Shown here in pieces: positions 33,937 through 46,489 of a DNA stretch of 64,000 nt; within the stretch, counting starts at the first letter, position 1; each line of letters opens with the position of its first letter. Under the pieces are notes generated by a model. It was not told the DNA's origin. It did no database searches and worked only from the letters and a program-made list of their open reading frames with translations. Location: NCBI RefSeq assembly GCF_000005505.3, contig NC_016133.3, positions 20,522,001 through 20,586,000 of the forward strand, in the 5' to 3' direction. Source of the DNA: Brachypodium distachyon (taxonomy: Eukaryota; Streptophyta; Magnoliopsida; Poales; Poaceae). A program made the translations under genes and the position numbers.

Positions 33937-36900
33937 ATGGCGCCGAGCTCGCCGTCCTCCGCCGCTGCCGCCGCGCCAGCTCGCGCCTCTTCGCGCAAGC
34001 GGACGGCCTCCGCCAAGGCCGAGCTCGCCCAGGAGGCCACCAAGCGCCCGCGCAAGGCGGCCGCGTCGTCGGGGAAGAAGAAGGTGACTAAGCCCAAGGC
34101 GAAGGCGGAGAAGGCACCCAGGAAGAAGAAGGAGGTCGAGGTGCTCGGGGAGGATGAGGTCTGCGCCGAGGAACCCGACGAGGAGGAGCTGGCGCTGGGT
34201 GAGGAGGATGAGTCGGCCGCGTCAGGGGAGCAGCAGCCGGAGGAGCCGGCGGCGGCGAGGAAGCGTGTAGCGCAGCCCATCAGGGCCAGGAACCAAGCTG
34301 GTGGCGACAAGGACCATGGGTTCGTCGGTGCGCCCTTCCCCGCCGGCGAGGCACGCAGCAAGTGGCCGCAGCGGTACCAGCCCACCAAGCCCAGGAGGTA
34401 ACACGTCATGTCCCCTGAATGGATCTCTTGCTCTTTTTTCGGGTTGTTTTCCTTTACTCGTGTACAGATCTTAATTGCTGCCGGCGGTCTGCCACATTTA
34501 GACCGCACCACACGTTGATTTGGTACCAACCATACAATTAAAACATGAATCAAGAATGAATACATAATATTTGTTTCGAGAAATAAATGATAGTACAAGC
34601 ATTTATTAGACATTTTGTGTTTTTTTCCCCATCCCATAGCATTGCCTGGATAATGTGCTAGTTGTCTTAAATGTTTCCGCCCTTATTGTGTGCAGGCCGG
34701 AGGAGGAAGAGGAGGACCCCAAGGCCCGGTGTCATTACCGCTCTGCCAAAGTCGATGAAGCCATCTATAATCTTGGCGACGACGTATATGTCATGGTACG
34801 GTGGTTAAAACTGTTTCAATTCAATGAAGCTTGAGCATAAGTAGTCTGGAATTGTTCAGTCTCCGTAGGAAATGCTCTGTTCTTCATTCTTGCTCTGTTC
34901 TTTTTTTTGTTCTGATTGTAAAATGAGCGCCTTACATTAGAGGTAACTTGCATGATCACTGCTTGCTTACACCCTGTTTTGAGCTGCCAGCTTGTACGAT
35001 GTTTATCCATGTGTTCACTAATCATGTGCATTAGAGAGAATAAATCTTATGGCTTCAGTTCCACCTTGATTTATGGTTCTTGAAATTTGATCACTTTGAT
35101 TGAAGTACTTAGTCCTTACTAACTCAACAGAATGTTCATCACACTTCCACAAGGATGTGTAACAACCATATAATCACGATTTCATATTTGTTCCATACTT
35201 TTTTTTTTTGGTATCTTACAAGTGCAATGCCTTTTTTTGCATTCACAGGCTGGGGAAAATGAGCCTCATTACATTGGCCGAATAACTGAATTTTTTGAGG
35301 GTATTGACAAAAAATGTTATTTCACTTGTCGTTGGTTCTTCCGTCCAGAGGACACGGTTCGTATTGACTGAGCACTCTAGGAGTATGGTTATGTATGCTC
35401 AAAATGTATAGAACTAATAGTTACTTTTTTAAGGTGATCTCAACGGCCAAGTTTGTAAATGATCACACGCATGATCCAAAGCGTGTATTCCTCTCTGAGG
35501 AAAAAAATGACAATGTGCTCGAATGCATTGTATTGAAGGTTAACATAGTTCATGTTGATCCAAATGTAAGTGCCCTTACTCAGAATGCTGATTTGTTTAT
35601 GATACAATGTTTCTCACTGCAATTTTCCTTTTATTTCAGATGGATTCAGAAGCTAAGGCTCAACTGGTGGCTGAAAGTGACCTTTACTATGATATGTCAT
35701 ATAGTGTTGCTTACTCTACGTTTGCTAACATCACATCAGGTAATTTCTGTTGTAAGACTTTATTCTGGTTTACACATGGTGATGCAGTCATCATTGTTCA
35801 AGAAATCGGCTGATTCAATGATTAATCGGCCGATTAATCGCTGATCGGCTGGGCACTGTGCATATTAAGGCTTATCGGCATAGAAAATTGGCCGGCCCGA
35901 TAAATCAGTCACCTGCCTAAAATCTCCCCGTCCGATAGCCATATTGAGCGCGAAGAAGTAGGGGGAGAAATGGAAAGGTATAGAAGGCAATCACTAATTT
36001 ATAGGTGATGTTGTCCCTTTAGTTAAAGGAAAGGTAAAAAAGACAAATAGGCGTTCACTAATTTAGAGGTAGACAATCACTAATTAAGATGCCTGAAATC
36101 ACGGTGTTGTATAAGTAAAGTATCCGTGGGTATGATTCCTATCCTTCAGTTAAGATGCTACATATCAATCATCTTTAGTTACCATGTTTGATTCCGTTGA
36201 TCGCAGTTTTACTTGCTGAATATGTAATTATATATACTATATAATATAATGGTCAACCGATTAAACCGATTAATCGAACCGATTAATTGGTCCGAAATCC
36301 GATTAATCGTTATCTCTATCCAACCGAGCAGTTACCGATTACCGATTTCTTGAACAATGGCAGCCATGCAAACTAGTTTTGATATGTTTCTTGAATTTGT
36401 TTTAACTCTGCACTTATGTTCAAGTAGATCCTAATTATTTACTTTCCAAAATTAACTCATGAGCCCCCCCAAATAAACCGCCTGTCCATTTTGATCATAG
36501 TCATGATATTACATGCTGAATGTTAGTCTTCACCTTGCACTTTTACATGTAACATGCTGTAGATTTGGCTTAGGGGCAAGAAGTGACCAAGAATTTACAT
36601 CTTTTTGTGTGTGGTCCTGTATGGAAGAAAGATATAATTTGTCCATCTTTGAGATGAACTATTTGCTTATTTGGTTTTCTGCCGAAGTGATCCAACTTCC
36701 AAGTGTAACATGCAATGTAGCAATGTGTTCTGTAATTTTGATTAATTCTTGTATTCTTCCCACTTTATGGTTATAACTCAAGATGTAACTTGCATCATCT
36801 TTAGATACCAATGACAATTCTGGGATTTCTTCTGATGTTGATTCGGAGGCTGCCTCCCCAGTGAGAACAGCAGTGCTCCTTGACCTTTATTCTGGTTGCG

Positions 36901-39900
36901 GTGGTATGTCTACGGGGCTGTGCTTGGGTTCAGCCCTGGCTGGCCTGAAACTTGAAACGGTACAATCCTCCCTATATTCTATTGATTGGTATGTCTGTGA
37001 TCTCTCTCATGATTCAGAACTCAGTATATAATTTATTTAATCTTTGTAGCGATGGGCTGTTGACCTGAACAGCTTTGCATGCAAGAGCCTGAAGTACAAC
37101 CACCCCGGAACTGAGGTTTGGCTTCTAATCTGCATCTTAGATTCCCTTTGTTCCATATTTTTTTATCAGTCTCATGACTAGGTTCCACTATCATCAAGAT
37201 AACGGAACAAAGCCGTTCATGCCACACAAAGTGTCGACACACTTGCCTCACAAGGCTGACAAGAACACACCCAAGACCTACAGTGAGAAGTTTCAGGCAA
37301 CAAACCACTCATAGATGACTCCTAGGGTTGCCAAAAGTAGGACATCCAACATACCAAACAAAACTTCTCATTGTTTCCTTATGAGTCCTTTTTTGACAAA
37401 AGCATGAGGCACATCTTTCTATTCTTGCTTCCTATGTGGTGCCTCGAGCCTTTTTTTAGCCATCCTTCACACACGCCTCGTTATGTTGTAGAGCTTCCTT
37501 TTGCAACACTTCTACACCAGCCAGTCCATCCTGTTTGTTGCCATCAGTTTGAAGACCCACCCAGTATTATTTTAAAAAAGAGCAAACATGCCCTGTTCCT
37601 CAGCTTCCATATTGCCAACATATGTGACATATATATGTTTTTGTTCCATACAACTGGTATAAAATGTTTTTGTTCTATGAATACAGGTCCGAAATGAGAA
37701 AGCTGAAGATTTTCTTGCTCTCCTCAAGGAATGGGCCATCCTGTGTGACACATATGTCCATGGGAATAATTCTGACCCGGCTAGTCCCTCAGAGGATGAG
37801 GAGGAAGATGATGAACCTCTTGGAAAGGATGAGTTTGTAGTGGAGAAGCTACTTGAAATCTGCTATGGTGGCAGCGGGAGGGAAAAAGCCATATATTTCA
37901 AGGTGATTACCTTTCATTTTTCTTAGGTCTTTTTGTTCATGCAGCAGTGCTAGTACTTGTATTATCCTGTACAGGCACTGTACTGTAATATAAGTTTCTT
38001 ACAGGTGCAATGGAAAGGCTATGGTCCAGAGGAGGATACCTGGGAGCCGATTGGAAACCTCAGGTTGGTATCTTGTTTATTATATGCTTCCTCATTTTAA
38101 GGTAATTTCTATTTGCAGAGCACTGATTCTTGTTTCCTACCACAGTGACTGCCCTCTAAAAATTAAAGAATTTGTACAAGAAGGGCACAAGCGAAACATT
38201 TTACCACTGCCTGTGAGTACCTGCTTTCCTATTGTTGCATTTTTAGCTTCACACCAGATTGGCTTATGCTATTTCTTGTGTTGTTAAATTCAAAAAGGGT
38301 GATGTTGAAGTCATATGTGGTGGCCCACCTTGCCAAGGAATTAGTGGCTTCAACCGGTTCAGGAACCGTAAAGAGCCACTAAAAGATGAGAAAAACCAGC
38401 AAATGGTCACTTTTATGGACATTGTGTCCTATCTGAAACCGAAGTTTGTCCTTATGGAAAATGTTGTGGACATTCTTAAGTTTGCCGATGGATATCTTGG
38501 TAGATATGCATTGAGCCGCCTGGTTTCTCTGAATTACCAAGCGCGACTTGGGATTATGGTCGCTGGTTGCTATGGGCTGCCGCAGTTCCGAATGCGTGTG
38601 TTCCTTTGGGGAGCTCTTCCTGCCATGGTTCGTTTGTGCTTCTTGCCGCTATAAATGTTTGCTACAGATATATTGCCTAGAGTAGTAATCTGGTGAATTT
38701 GGTTATGCAGGTGCTCCCAAAGTATCCTCTCCCTACACATGACGTGGTTGTGCGTGGCGGGGCACCGAATGCTTTTTCTGTAGGTCCAGTTATAAATTGA
38801 ATAACATCCACTCAGATTTGTGTATCTGCTGATCAGCTTTATTTTGTTGGCAGCAAAGCATTGTTGCATACGACGAAACGCAAAAGCCAACCTTGAAGAA
38901 GGCTTTGCTTCTTGGTGATGCCATTTCAGATTTGCCAAAGGCAAGTGTTTAATTGGCTCGCACATTTCTTATCCTGCACACCCAATCTTATACCTTTTAT
39001 GCAGGTAGATAACTTTCAACCTCATGAGGTAATGGAATATGGTGCTCAACCCAAGACAGAATTTCAGAGCTACATCCGACTTAGTCGTAAAGGTAATATG
39101 TAGACCTTTTCTGTTTGTGAAGAGACCTTCTGTTGTGCATGTCAGCTTGCTTTTTCAGTTTTATGCCTGTAGTGATTTTCTTGTTCCAAATATTCCAGAC
39201 ATGCTGGATTATTCATTTGGTGATAACACTTGTCCTGAAGAAGGCAAGCTCTTGGATCACCAACCTTTGAGGCTAAACCAAGATGATTATGATCGCGTGC
39301 AACAGATTCCAGTAAAGAAGGTAAGTTGCCAAAGGCCATCAGTTTTGCTTCACTACATTTATCTTCGTACAATCATGGTAGTTGCTGTTGTTTTAGGGAG
39401 CCAACTTCCGCGACCTACCAGGTGTCAAGGTTGGAGCAAATAATATTGTGGAGTGGGACCCAGAAGTTCAGCGAGTTTATCTGAAATCTGGAAAACCCTT
39501 GGTATGAGTTCTATTTGATTCTAGGATCAAATCACACCAATGCAAGTTTTATGTTACGTTTTCAAAATATGACCAGCATAGCAAGAGCCAAAGTATTAGT
39601 TCAACCATATCAATATGCATGGCTTTTGAGTTGCCAATTCGAGTCAAGTCTCGGGTCGCTCCCTGACAGACTAATCGAGCCAAGTCGAGCTCAGTAACCA
39701 GGTGGATTTAGTAGAGAGCGTGAGAGGCAAGGGAAGGTTGTGTTCGAGGGGAAGCTCTCGCTGTGCTGGTGAAGATTGAAGAGGTTGATGTTGAAATAAA
39801 TTGCCTATTCTCTTTCCATCAGTTCGGGCTTTTTGTTGAGATGGCTAGTGAATACAATTCAATATGGTACCAGATCTTTCGGGTTCAAATCCTGTCCAAC

Positions 39901-41125
39901 ACTAATAGTCGGGAAGGAGAGGCCATGGCGGTTGGAGCTCGGCAGCGGTAGATGGCGGCTGGAGCTCATTCAAACCGTCCAAGATTGAAGGGTTCTCCCT
40001 CCTGATGTGGCCACCAGCAGCTCTTCTCTCCTGACGCTTTCTTCTCTTTCCCGACACACCAATGTTGTAGCCGCCATTGCAGCTCTCTTCTCTCCCTCCC
40101 GATGCTTTCTTCTCTTTCCCCACAAACAGATGGTGGTGCTGATCGACAGTTGTTTCCTTGCCAGAGAAAGGAAATCCACCCACAAACAGAGTCTGGTCGT
40201 GCGTCGTTCCTAATCGCCTGATTAGTCAGAGCAAATCGCAGTTATAGCCAACGAATTGTGTGTCTTTACTCTTCACTATGAGTTGAGTCGCAGCAGCAAG
40301 CTGCCATCACCGAACCGGCTAGTGGACTAGTTGGTGACTCAGAAACCATGACCATATGGTCAAAAACAGTAGCATGAAATATGAACAGTTCTGCAAGATT
40401 GTTATCCCCCTCTATTCTTTTCTTCATTGAATTATGAAACTCTTCTATATGTGGCCAGGTTCCTGACTATGCAATGTCCTTCATTAAGGGCAGATCATTG
40501 AAGTAAGTGCCCTACATTTGCTGTTTCCTTTCTAGAAGTGTACTGGTTTGTTGAAAATTGCTTTTACACTCACATAATATGATGGCGCTGTAGGCCATTT
40601 GGTCGCTTGTGGTGGGATGAGACAGTTCCGACGGTTGTGACCAGAGCAGAGCCACACAACCAGGTCAGCTTCTCCATATTCTGCTCAATCCTGTCTTCGT
40701 GATGTTTGTTGTGTTTCTAAATGCGTTTTGCTGCAGATTATATTGCACCCAAATCAGGCACGTGTTCTGACCGTTCGGGAGAATGCAAGGTTGCAGGGTT
40801 TCCCTGATTACTACCGTATGAACGGCCCCATCAAGGAGAAGTACGCACCTCAATTGTTCCTAATAGTTCAAGTAAATCAGATATATGAAACTGAACATTT
40901 GTTCTCCATCCTGCTGCTGACAGGTACATACAAGTTGGCAATGCGGTTGCGGTCCCTGTTGCCCGGGCACTGGGTTACTCTCTCGGTCGTGCGTACCAGG
41001 GCGAGATGGAAGGGAGCAACCCACTGTTCACGCTTCCTGACAGCTTCACCAACGTGGGACAGACAGTGGTGCTAGCAAGAGCTTCATCTGTTGGAACCCC
41101 AGCAGGAGAGGTGGTAGAGCAGTAA
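33937..41125 (+). CDS. CMT3: CMT3-type chromomethylase (CHG DNA methyltransferase), 20 exons
   Basis: Exons: 33937-34397, 34696-34795, 35249-35356, 35434-35565, 35640-35739, 36805-36959, 37050-37115, 37687-37902, 38005-38063, 38146-38212, 38298-38627, 38711-38779, 38854-38940, 39005-39092, 39199-39320, 39397-39501, 40459-40502, 40594-40663, 40737-40840 and 40924-41125. Phases agree throughout (about 894 aa). A basic/acidic N-terminus is followed by a BAH domain (about 160-305) and methylase motif [15 protein letters not shown] (about 325-338). A chromodomain sits between motifs I and IV (about 421-480, [13 protein letters not shown]). Motif [15 protein letters not shown] has catalytic Cys near 500. 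Further on come MENV, the target-recognition region and motif [12 protein letters not shown]. The insertion of the chromodomain and the short N-terminus mark CMT3 (maize ZMET2/ZMET5 type) rather than CMT2. The enzyme binds H3K9me2 nucleosomes and maintains CHG methylation on transposons. All introns are GT-AG except that after 38940, which starts GC. Intron 5 holds a hAT-like MITE. The gene looks intact. Confidence 0.95.
35792..36359. mobile_element. hAT-like MITE in CMT3 intron 5
   Basis: It starts CATTGTTCAAGAAATCGG and ends with the exact reverse complement CCGATTTCTTGAACAATG. It is flanked by GCAGTCAT and GCAGCCAT, an 8-base duplication with one mismatch as made by hAT transposases. Both inner ends are packed with GATTAATCGG motifs. 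It has no coding capacity. Confidence 0.9.
38941..39004 (+). other. GC-AG intron in CMT3
   Basis: The exon ends CCAAAG and the intron begins GCAAGTG and ends TATGCAG. The conserved residues DLPK|VDNFQP on both sides fix the junction. Apart from the C, the donor matches the strong consensus AAG|GCAAGT typical of GC-AG introns. Confidence 0.85.
39502..40458 (+). other. CMT3 intron 16, with internal duplication
   Basis: This intron is much longer than its neighbours. A pyrimidine-rich unit (CAGCTCTTCTCTCC...GCTTTCTTCTCTTTCCC) occurs twice between about 40016 and 40130, and CACAAACAGA occurs twice shortly after. The rest, including CTCGAGCC/CGAGCTC-rich DNA at 39650-39700, resembles an old insertion of unknown type. 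Confidence 0.45.
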
Positions 41126-41780
41126 CATTGAGTTCCTTGCGGGAACTATGATGCTTGAGTTCGGATTTGTGATGGGATGTAAATGTTGTAACATTGCTTA
41201 GGGTGCACACTTGTGCTTGAGTGCTTAGTTACTGTAGTTGCAATGTACCAAACTGCAATTCTAGATAAAACTAGTAATCATTCATTACTAGAGTAGTTGA
41301 TCATCTATTGATAGATGGCTTGGATTAATTGTCCTTGCTGTAGGAAATGTGTGTAATGGCAGCTAAGTTATGTGAAATTCAAACTGGAATTAGGTATTCA
41401 TCAAATCTTGCTGAATAATGCAAAGGGCAGAATCCAAACATGTTAATGGAGGTGTTATTATCCTGTGCTTGACTGTACCCTGTTGTCTGTTCGTTATTTT
41501 TTGACGTGTGACTAAAAATGGGAGCTTGAAAAGATCTTGTGGTGCTGGAGGCTGTCTTCCCTTTGGCTCCCTTTGTACCCCCTTCTCGTCTCATCACCAC
41601 CAGCCACCGGGGAAAAGGAGGTAAAGTATCTCATGGTTTCTGCTTGAATACATTCTTGTATTTGCTTTTGCTTCTCTTGTGAAATCTACTGATTTTGGAA
41701 TCTTGATGACGTAAACTACTTGATTCATCCTGGGGATTGTTTACATCCCGTAGGCTGGGAGATATAGCTCCAGTTTAAAG
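41126..41780. other. CMT3 3' UTR and flank
   Basis: About 100-250 bases after the stop are likely 3' UTR. The rest is AT-rich with no gene. It ends in AAAG, the target duplication of the Copia element that starts at 41781. Confidence 0.45.
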
Positions 41781-41998
41781 TGTTAGAATTATATTTAGCA
41801 CATGTTAAATATGTAGGAATCCATGCTTAAGGAACACGTCCATTCTCTCTCTGACATGTAACTGCCATCTTTTGATGGCATCTCTTCCAATAGAATAAAG
41901 CATCCCTTGTAATCTTTTATATACCATGATCATCAATAAAAAACACACACTTGAATCATTTGCTTTGTCTCAATCTCCTTTACTCTCTATTCTCAACA
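41781..41998 (+). repeat. Copia 5' LTR
   Basis: 218 bases, TG...CA. It contains TTTTATATACC (TATA-like) and CATCAATAAAA (polyadenylation-like) before the end. It differs from the 3' LTR by substitutions and a small indel (229 bases there). Confidence 0.9.
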
Positions 41999-43683
41999 CG
42001 TCATGCTCTCCATAGAGATCAATTGGCCTAACAAGAAGATGAAGTCCTATCACATAAGGCCCCTGTACATGGCAGGCGATGAAGAAATCGATCTGACATC
42101 GATCTGCGTAGAGCATGCGCACACATGGAAATCAATCTAGAGGATTGATGCATCTAATCAAACCTTCCATCTGTATTTATTTTTTCTTCTCCCATCTGAT
42201 TTTAATGAAGTAATCACCATTTGATTCTATGCATTCATCTAATCGCGCGGAACAATCAATTCTAACCAGGGAAAATCAAGAACAGAACATGAAGAAAACA
42301 GATCTGGGAATAAAGAGAAGACAAGACGAAGCATCGCGGAGAAGAGAATCGATCCATAATCGACTGCATGCAATCTGCATACGTACTGAAATCAGAAATG
42401 ATCTCGATGGATCAACTACATGCAACCTGAATACGTACAACAGTTTCTTCAGCGATTCTTCATCAAAGAAGATGACCAAGAACATACAAGAGAGATAAGT
42501 AAGTTATCGTGATGGAATTTGCCTTCTTTTGGTCATCAACGTCCTCGGCTGGAACCATCTCCGGCCACGTCACAGTCGCCCAACACCTTGCGGCCATTTC
42601 GGCACCGGCCAGCCTCCGGGTACGCCCCTCGGCCTCGGCGTTCTAGCCCGGTGAATGGTGCCCACGCCCACGGGCTTAGCATCCTCCTCTAGCGAAGACC
42701 TCCACCACAGGGCACATGCTCCACGCTGCAACGGCCAGCCCGCATCGGCCGGCGCCGTACGGCGACTCCTCGCCCAACAGGCACGCAGGCGTGATGCCCT
42801 CTGGCTGCACAGCGCACAATGGCGGCCCGACGCCCTCGCTACGGTCCCGGTGTGGCCGCGCCCGGCCCCGGCCTCCATCTGCACAGCGCCCGCCTCTCAT
42901 CCCCAATCCCGAACCGGCGGCGATTTGGGAATCCCCAACCGCACGGGAGAAACATTGGGCATTTCAATTTAGTCCTATGACTTTACTGAATTGTTGTATT
43001 ACTCCCTACAATTTCTGTATTCAATCGGGGATTACAGATATGCTACAGAGAAAGAACTCGATAGTTCGGGATAATGCCAATGGGTCCAACTAACAGTAAT
43101 ATAGTCATATTACTTATCATGTACAGGATCCCGAACTGTTTATTTACGTTCCAGTACGATATCTGTTGAATATTCTTTAAAATTCCAGACCACGTATAAA
43201 CGTAGATATATGTTCATGTTAAACGAACTTGTTTTTAGCAATACCTATAACATGAACTTTGGCACAATGACTTATTTGCAATCAAGAATGAATTTTTTCT
43301 TGCCAATTCATACATTAATTCGACTTAACTAAGATCGAATTCTTTTGCAATTTGAAATATTATTACCTTGAATTTATATTTGTGATCACAAGGTACTATA
43401 GACTTTTAATAACGGTAAAATGCTAAATGACGTTGAATATTCCGTGCGAACATGCACCTTATTAAAAGCAGCGAAATTTTTCTCGTACTACCGAGAGGTC
43501 TACGACTGCCTTCAATGTGCTCTCCCTAATATTTAAATTAAATATAACACAAGGTAGTATAAACTTTCAATAACGGTAAAATGCTAAATGGCGTTGAATG
43601 TTCCGTGGGAACAAACACCTTATTGAAAGCAGCGGATTTTTCGCGTATTACTGAGAGATCTAAATCACTTTTTAGTGATAATC
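41999..43683 (+). other. Copia leader, left of the Gypsy insertion
   Basis: No Copia protein is encoded here. A GC-rich block at 42540-42950 has only chance frames and could be a further small insertion. At the right end two related units (about 43393-43500 and 43556-43665, both with AATAACGGTAAAATGCTAAA and CACCTTATT.AAAGCAGCG) form an imperfect repeat with a period of about 163 bases. Confidence 0.55.
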
Positions 43684-44552
43684 TGTCGCACCAGTGGCAC
43701 CTAGGGTACCATAGCTGCTTAACGCGTGGATCGTCTCACGTGCTCCCCGCAAGGACAACGCACTGGGTAGCTCCGCTCGAGCTGCCCCGGAGGTCACCAG
43801 CCCGGCAGGACTAGCCGGGCTGCGGGGGTTACCCCGGAAGGCAACAAGATAATCTTGGTCAGGACGCCCCCCCAGGAAGGTCATTTGCCGGGAGGGTGTT
43901 CCCGGGCGCAGGCGCCTTCAACAGGGCCGGTGCCCAGCAGGCAGAGCATCTGCGCCACGTGGCCGCCCGGCAGGCTCCCTGTGCGCAGGGCTCGTCAGGG
44001 CGAAGAGTGTGGCACAAGCAAGCATTTAATGCACCGACGGGGAGGTGGTTCCTTGTCAAGTCAGCCCAAAGTGAGTGGCTCTCAGTGAATCCAAGGCACG
44101 TACCGCCCTAGGTACAATGCCTTGTACCATGCATGCATGCTAGCGCAGCAACGACAAGCTGCCTAGGGTCTTTGCTCGACACTTGTCATCCATGCACCGA
44201 GGCACCCGTGGTATCACCTTGAGTATAAAAGGAGGACCAGCGCCAACGGTCAAAGGGTTGGTGGGGTTCTTACTAGTTTTAGCCCAGAAATAGCAAGTAG
44301 CACTTAGCAGAAAAGGAGAGAACGCCCGAGGACTCCTCCGGCAACCTGTAAACCCTTGTTCACTGGCTAATAAAAACACAGAAGCAGGACGTAGGGTTTT
44401 ACACCTCCTCCGAACCTGGGTAAAACGGTCTCGTGCATCTTCACGCCTGACATCGGCCTCGCCGGCGATCGCCGGAGCGATCCCCGACGCCCTCCGCCGA
44501 ACCTAAAAGGGGGTGCCTCGCATTCTTGGTGTCTAAGCCCCGGGCTACGACA
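43684..44552 (+). repeat. Gypsy 5' LTR
   Basis: 869 bases. GAGTATAAAAGGAGGACC near 44220-44237 is a good TATA box, and CTAATAAAAACACA near 44367 is polyadenylation-like. The TSS is expected about 30 bases after the TATA. The next bases, TCTGGCACG, are the likely primer-binding site. Confidence 0.9.
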
Positions 44553-44644
44553 TCTGGCACGTGTGGATAGATCGCCGGTGACCGTCGGTGCCATCGTCCG
44601 CAGCTGCATCGGCATCGTCTTCTCTGACGACAGGACCAGTCATC

Positions 44645-46337
44645 ATGCCTTCTAAGCGGGCTGGTGACTCTCGGATCGATCCGCGTGGTGCCCCAGCGGC
44701 GCAAACGCGGTCACACGACGTGCAACCCGCGTCGTAGGGTCAGAAGAACCCTGAGCCCTCTCGGGTGCAGCAGTCGCAGCTGCCACCCCTGCCTCCTCGG
44801 CCGTCGGCGGATAACCGGCTGAGAGTGCCAGCGGCTCCCAGCACCGGAGCCAGTCGCGCGAGCGGCCACGACACCGCCCGCGCCGCCCAGAGAGTCCACT
44901 CGCGGGCCGAAGACGCGCAGCGGCAGCTGCGCCACGAGCATACCGCGTCGCGCGTGACGCCCTCGGGGTCTCGCCCTACTCATCTGGGGGTACTGGGGGA
45001 CAGGGTGGAGGGCAGCCGGTCGGAGAATCGGCTGCCTCCTGCCCAAACCCCGGCGGGAGCCATCATCGCCGCGCGAGTCATGGTGCGCTACGAGCCACCG
45101 CAAGGCACGTCGGCGCACGAGGCATGGAGTGCTGAGTTAGACGCGCTCCTTGCGCTCGCCGCCCAACAGCCGCAAGGCGAGGGCGCCCTGGCTGGTTCAG
45201 GCCGGGGGCAGAACCCGGGACGCGGAGATGCGCCCCGCGTCTCGGGGTAGAGAGAAAACCCTCCCCTGCAGGGAGGGCCAGGAGGCGAGGACCCCGTGGG
45301 GTCCTCGGATTTGTCACCAACCGTTACGCGGGGTGACGCGCGGGGCGTCCTGAACGCCCGCCAGCAGGAAGACCTCCGCCAGCGTTTGGAGCGCCGGAGA
45401 CGGCATGAGGCAGAGCGCCAACGCCCAGAGGAGCAGGAGGATGCTCCCATGGGCGCCGAGGACGGCTGCACCGCCTTCATCCGCGAGCTACACCGGGTAA
45501 CATGGCCCTGCAAGTTCCGAGCACCGGCACTAGGAACGTACGACGGGACCGTGAACCCAAAGGATTTCCTCCTGACCTACACGTTGGGGATGCACACCAT
45601 CGGCGCCGACGACAAGGTCAGGGCCAACTGGTTCCCGATGGTCCTCAAAGGATCAGCGAGAACCTGGTTGCTCAACCTGCCTGCCGGGTCTAGCCTCATG
45701 GGCCGACCTACGCGAGCAGTTTGTGAGCGCGTTCCAGGGCGGCTACAAGCCTCCGGGAACCATGGCGGAGCTGCACACCGTGGTGCAGAAGCCGGGAGAG
45801 ACGTTGCGGAGTTTCGTCAACCGTTTCTCCAGTCTCTCCTACTCTATCCCTGAGGCGGAAGCCGCCGCCATCATCAACACCTTCGCCATCAACGTCCGTG
45901 ACCCCAAGATGCGGGAGAACCTGAGCACGCACCGGATCCGGACGACGCAAGAGCTTTACGCCTTGGCGCACAAGTGTGCCATGGCCGAGGAAGGGCGCTT
46001 GGCGCCCGAACTTGCAGCTAAGGTTGTCGCGAGTCCTGCTGAGGGCTCGCAGAAGAAGGGCTCCCGGAAGCGCAGCGGGAAGCAAGTGCTTACCGCGGAA
46101 CCGGGGGCTACCTCGAGGCTAGCGAAAAAGGCCTCATCCGCTGGCGGGTCTGGAGGCAAGGCGGGCGACGCGCCCCGCTGCCCCATCCACGCCAACACCA
46201 CCCATGACGCGCAGGATTGCCGCATCCTGCAGGGTATCAAGGAGAGGCGCGAGTAGTGCCACGAGGAGCGCCGGGCGGCCGGCGCCTGCTTCAACTGTGG
46301 GGATATCGGGCATCTCTCCCGGGATTGCCCGAATGAC
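44645..46337 (+). pseudogene. Gypsy gag (with CCHC knuckle)
   Basis: The frame starts MPSKRAGDSRIDPRG at 44645 and stays open apart from TAG codons at 44735 and 45248. The Gag core (FRAPALGTYDGTVNPKDFLL, NWFPMVLKGSARTWLLNLP) changes frame near 45700 and continues EQFVSAFQGGYKPPGTMAEL, KPGETLRSFVNRFS and IRTTQELYALAHKCAMAEE. A TAG at 46254 precedes CHEERRAAGACFNCGDIGHL, the zinc knuckle (C-X2-C-X4-H-X4-C). The long Pro/Arg-rich N-terminal part has no recognised domain. Confidence 0.88.
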
Positions 46338-46489
46338 CCTAGAGCTTGGGAGAAGCCTGCCGGCAGGGAGGAAGCCCAGGCCCACGCCGGCAGGGAACGG
46401 TCTCCCTGGGGACGAGACAAGGCCCGCGCTGAGGAGCAGCGTGGGTCCGACTACAGTGAGGGCGACGAGGCGGGCTTCAAGGAGCCCCG

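Noticed and set aside
33891..34637. 248-codon minus-strand frame opposite CMT3 exon 1
   Set aside because: It mirrors the GC-rich first exon of CMT3 and has only low-complexity Ser/Ala sequence. The plus-strand exon is supported by phase and homology.
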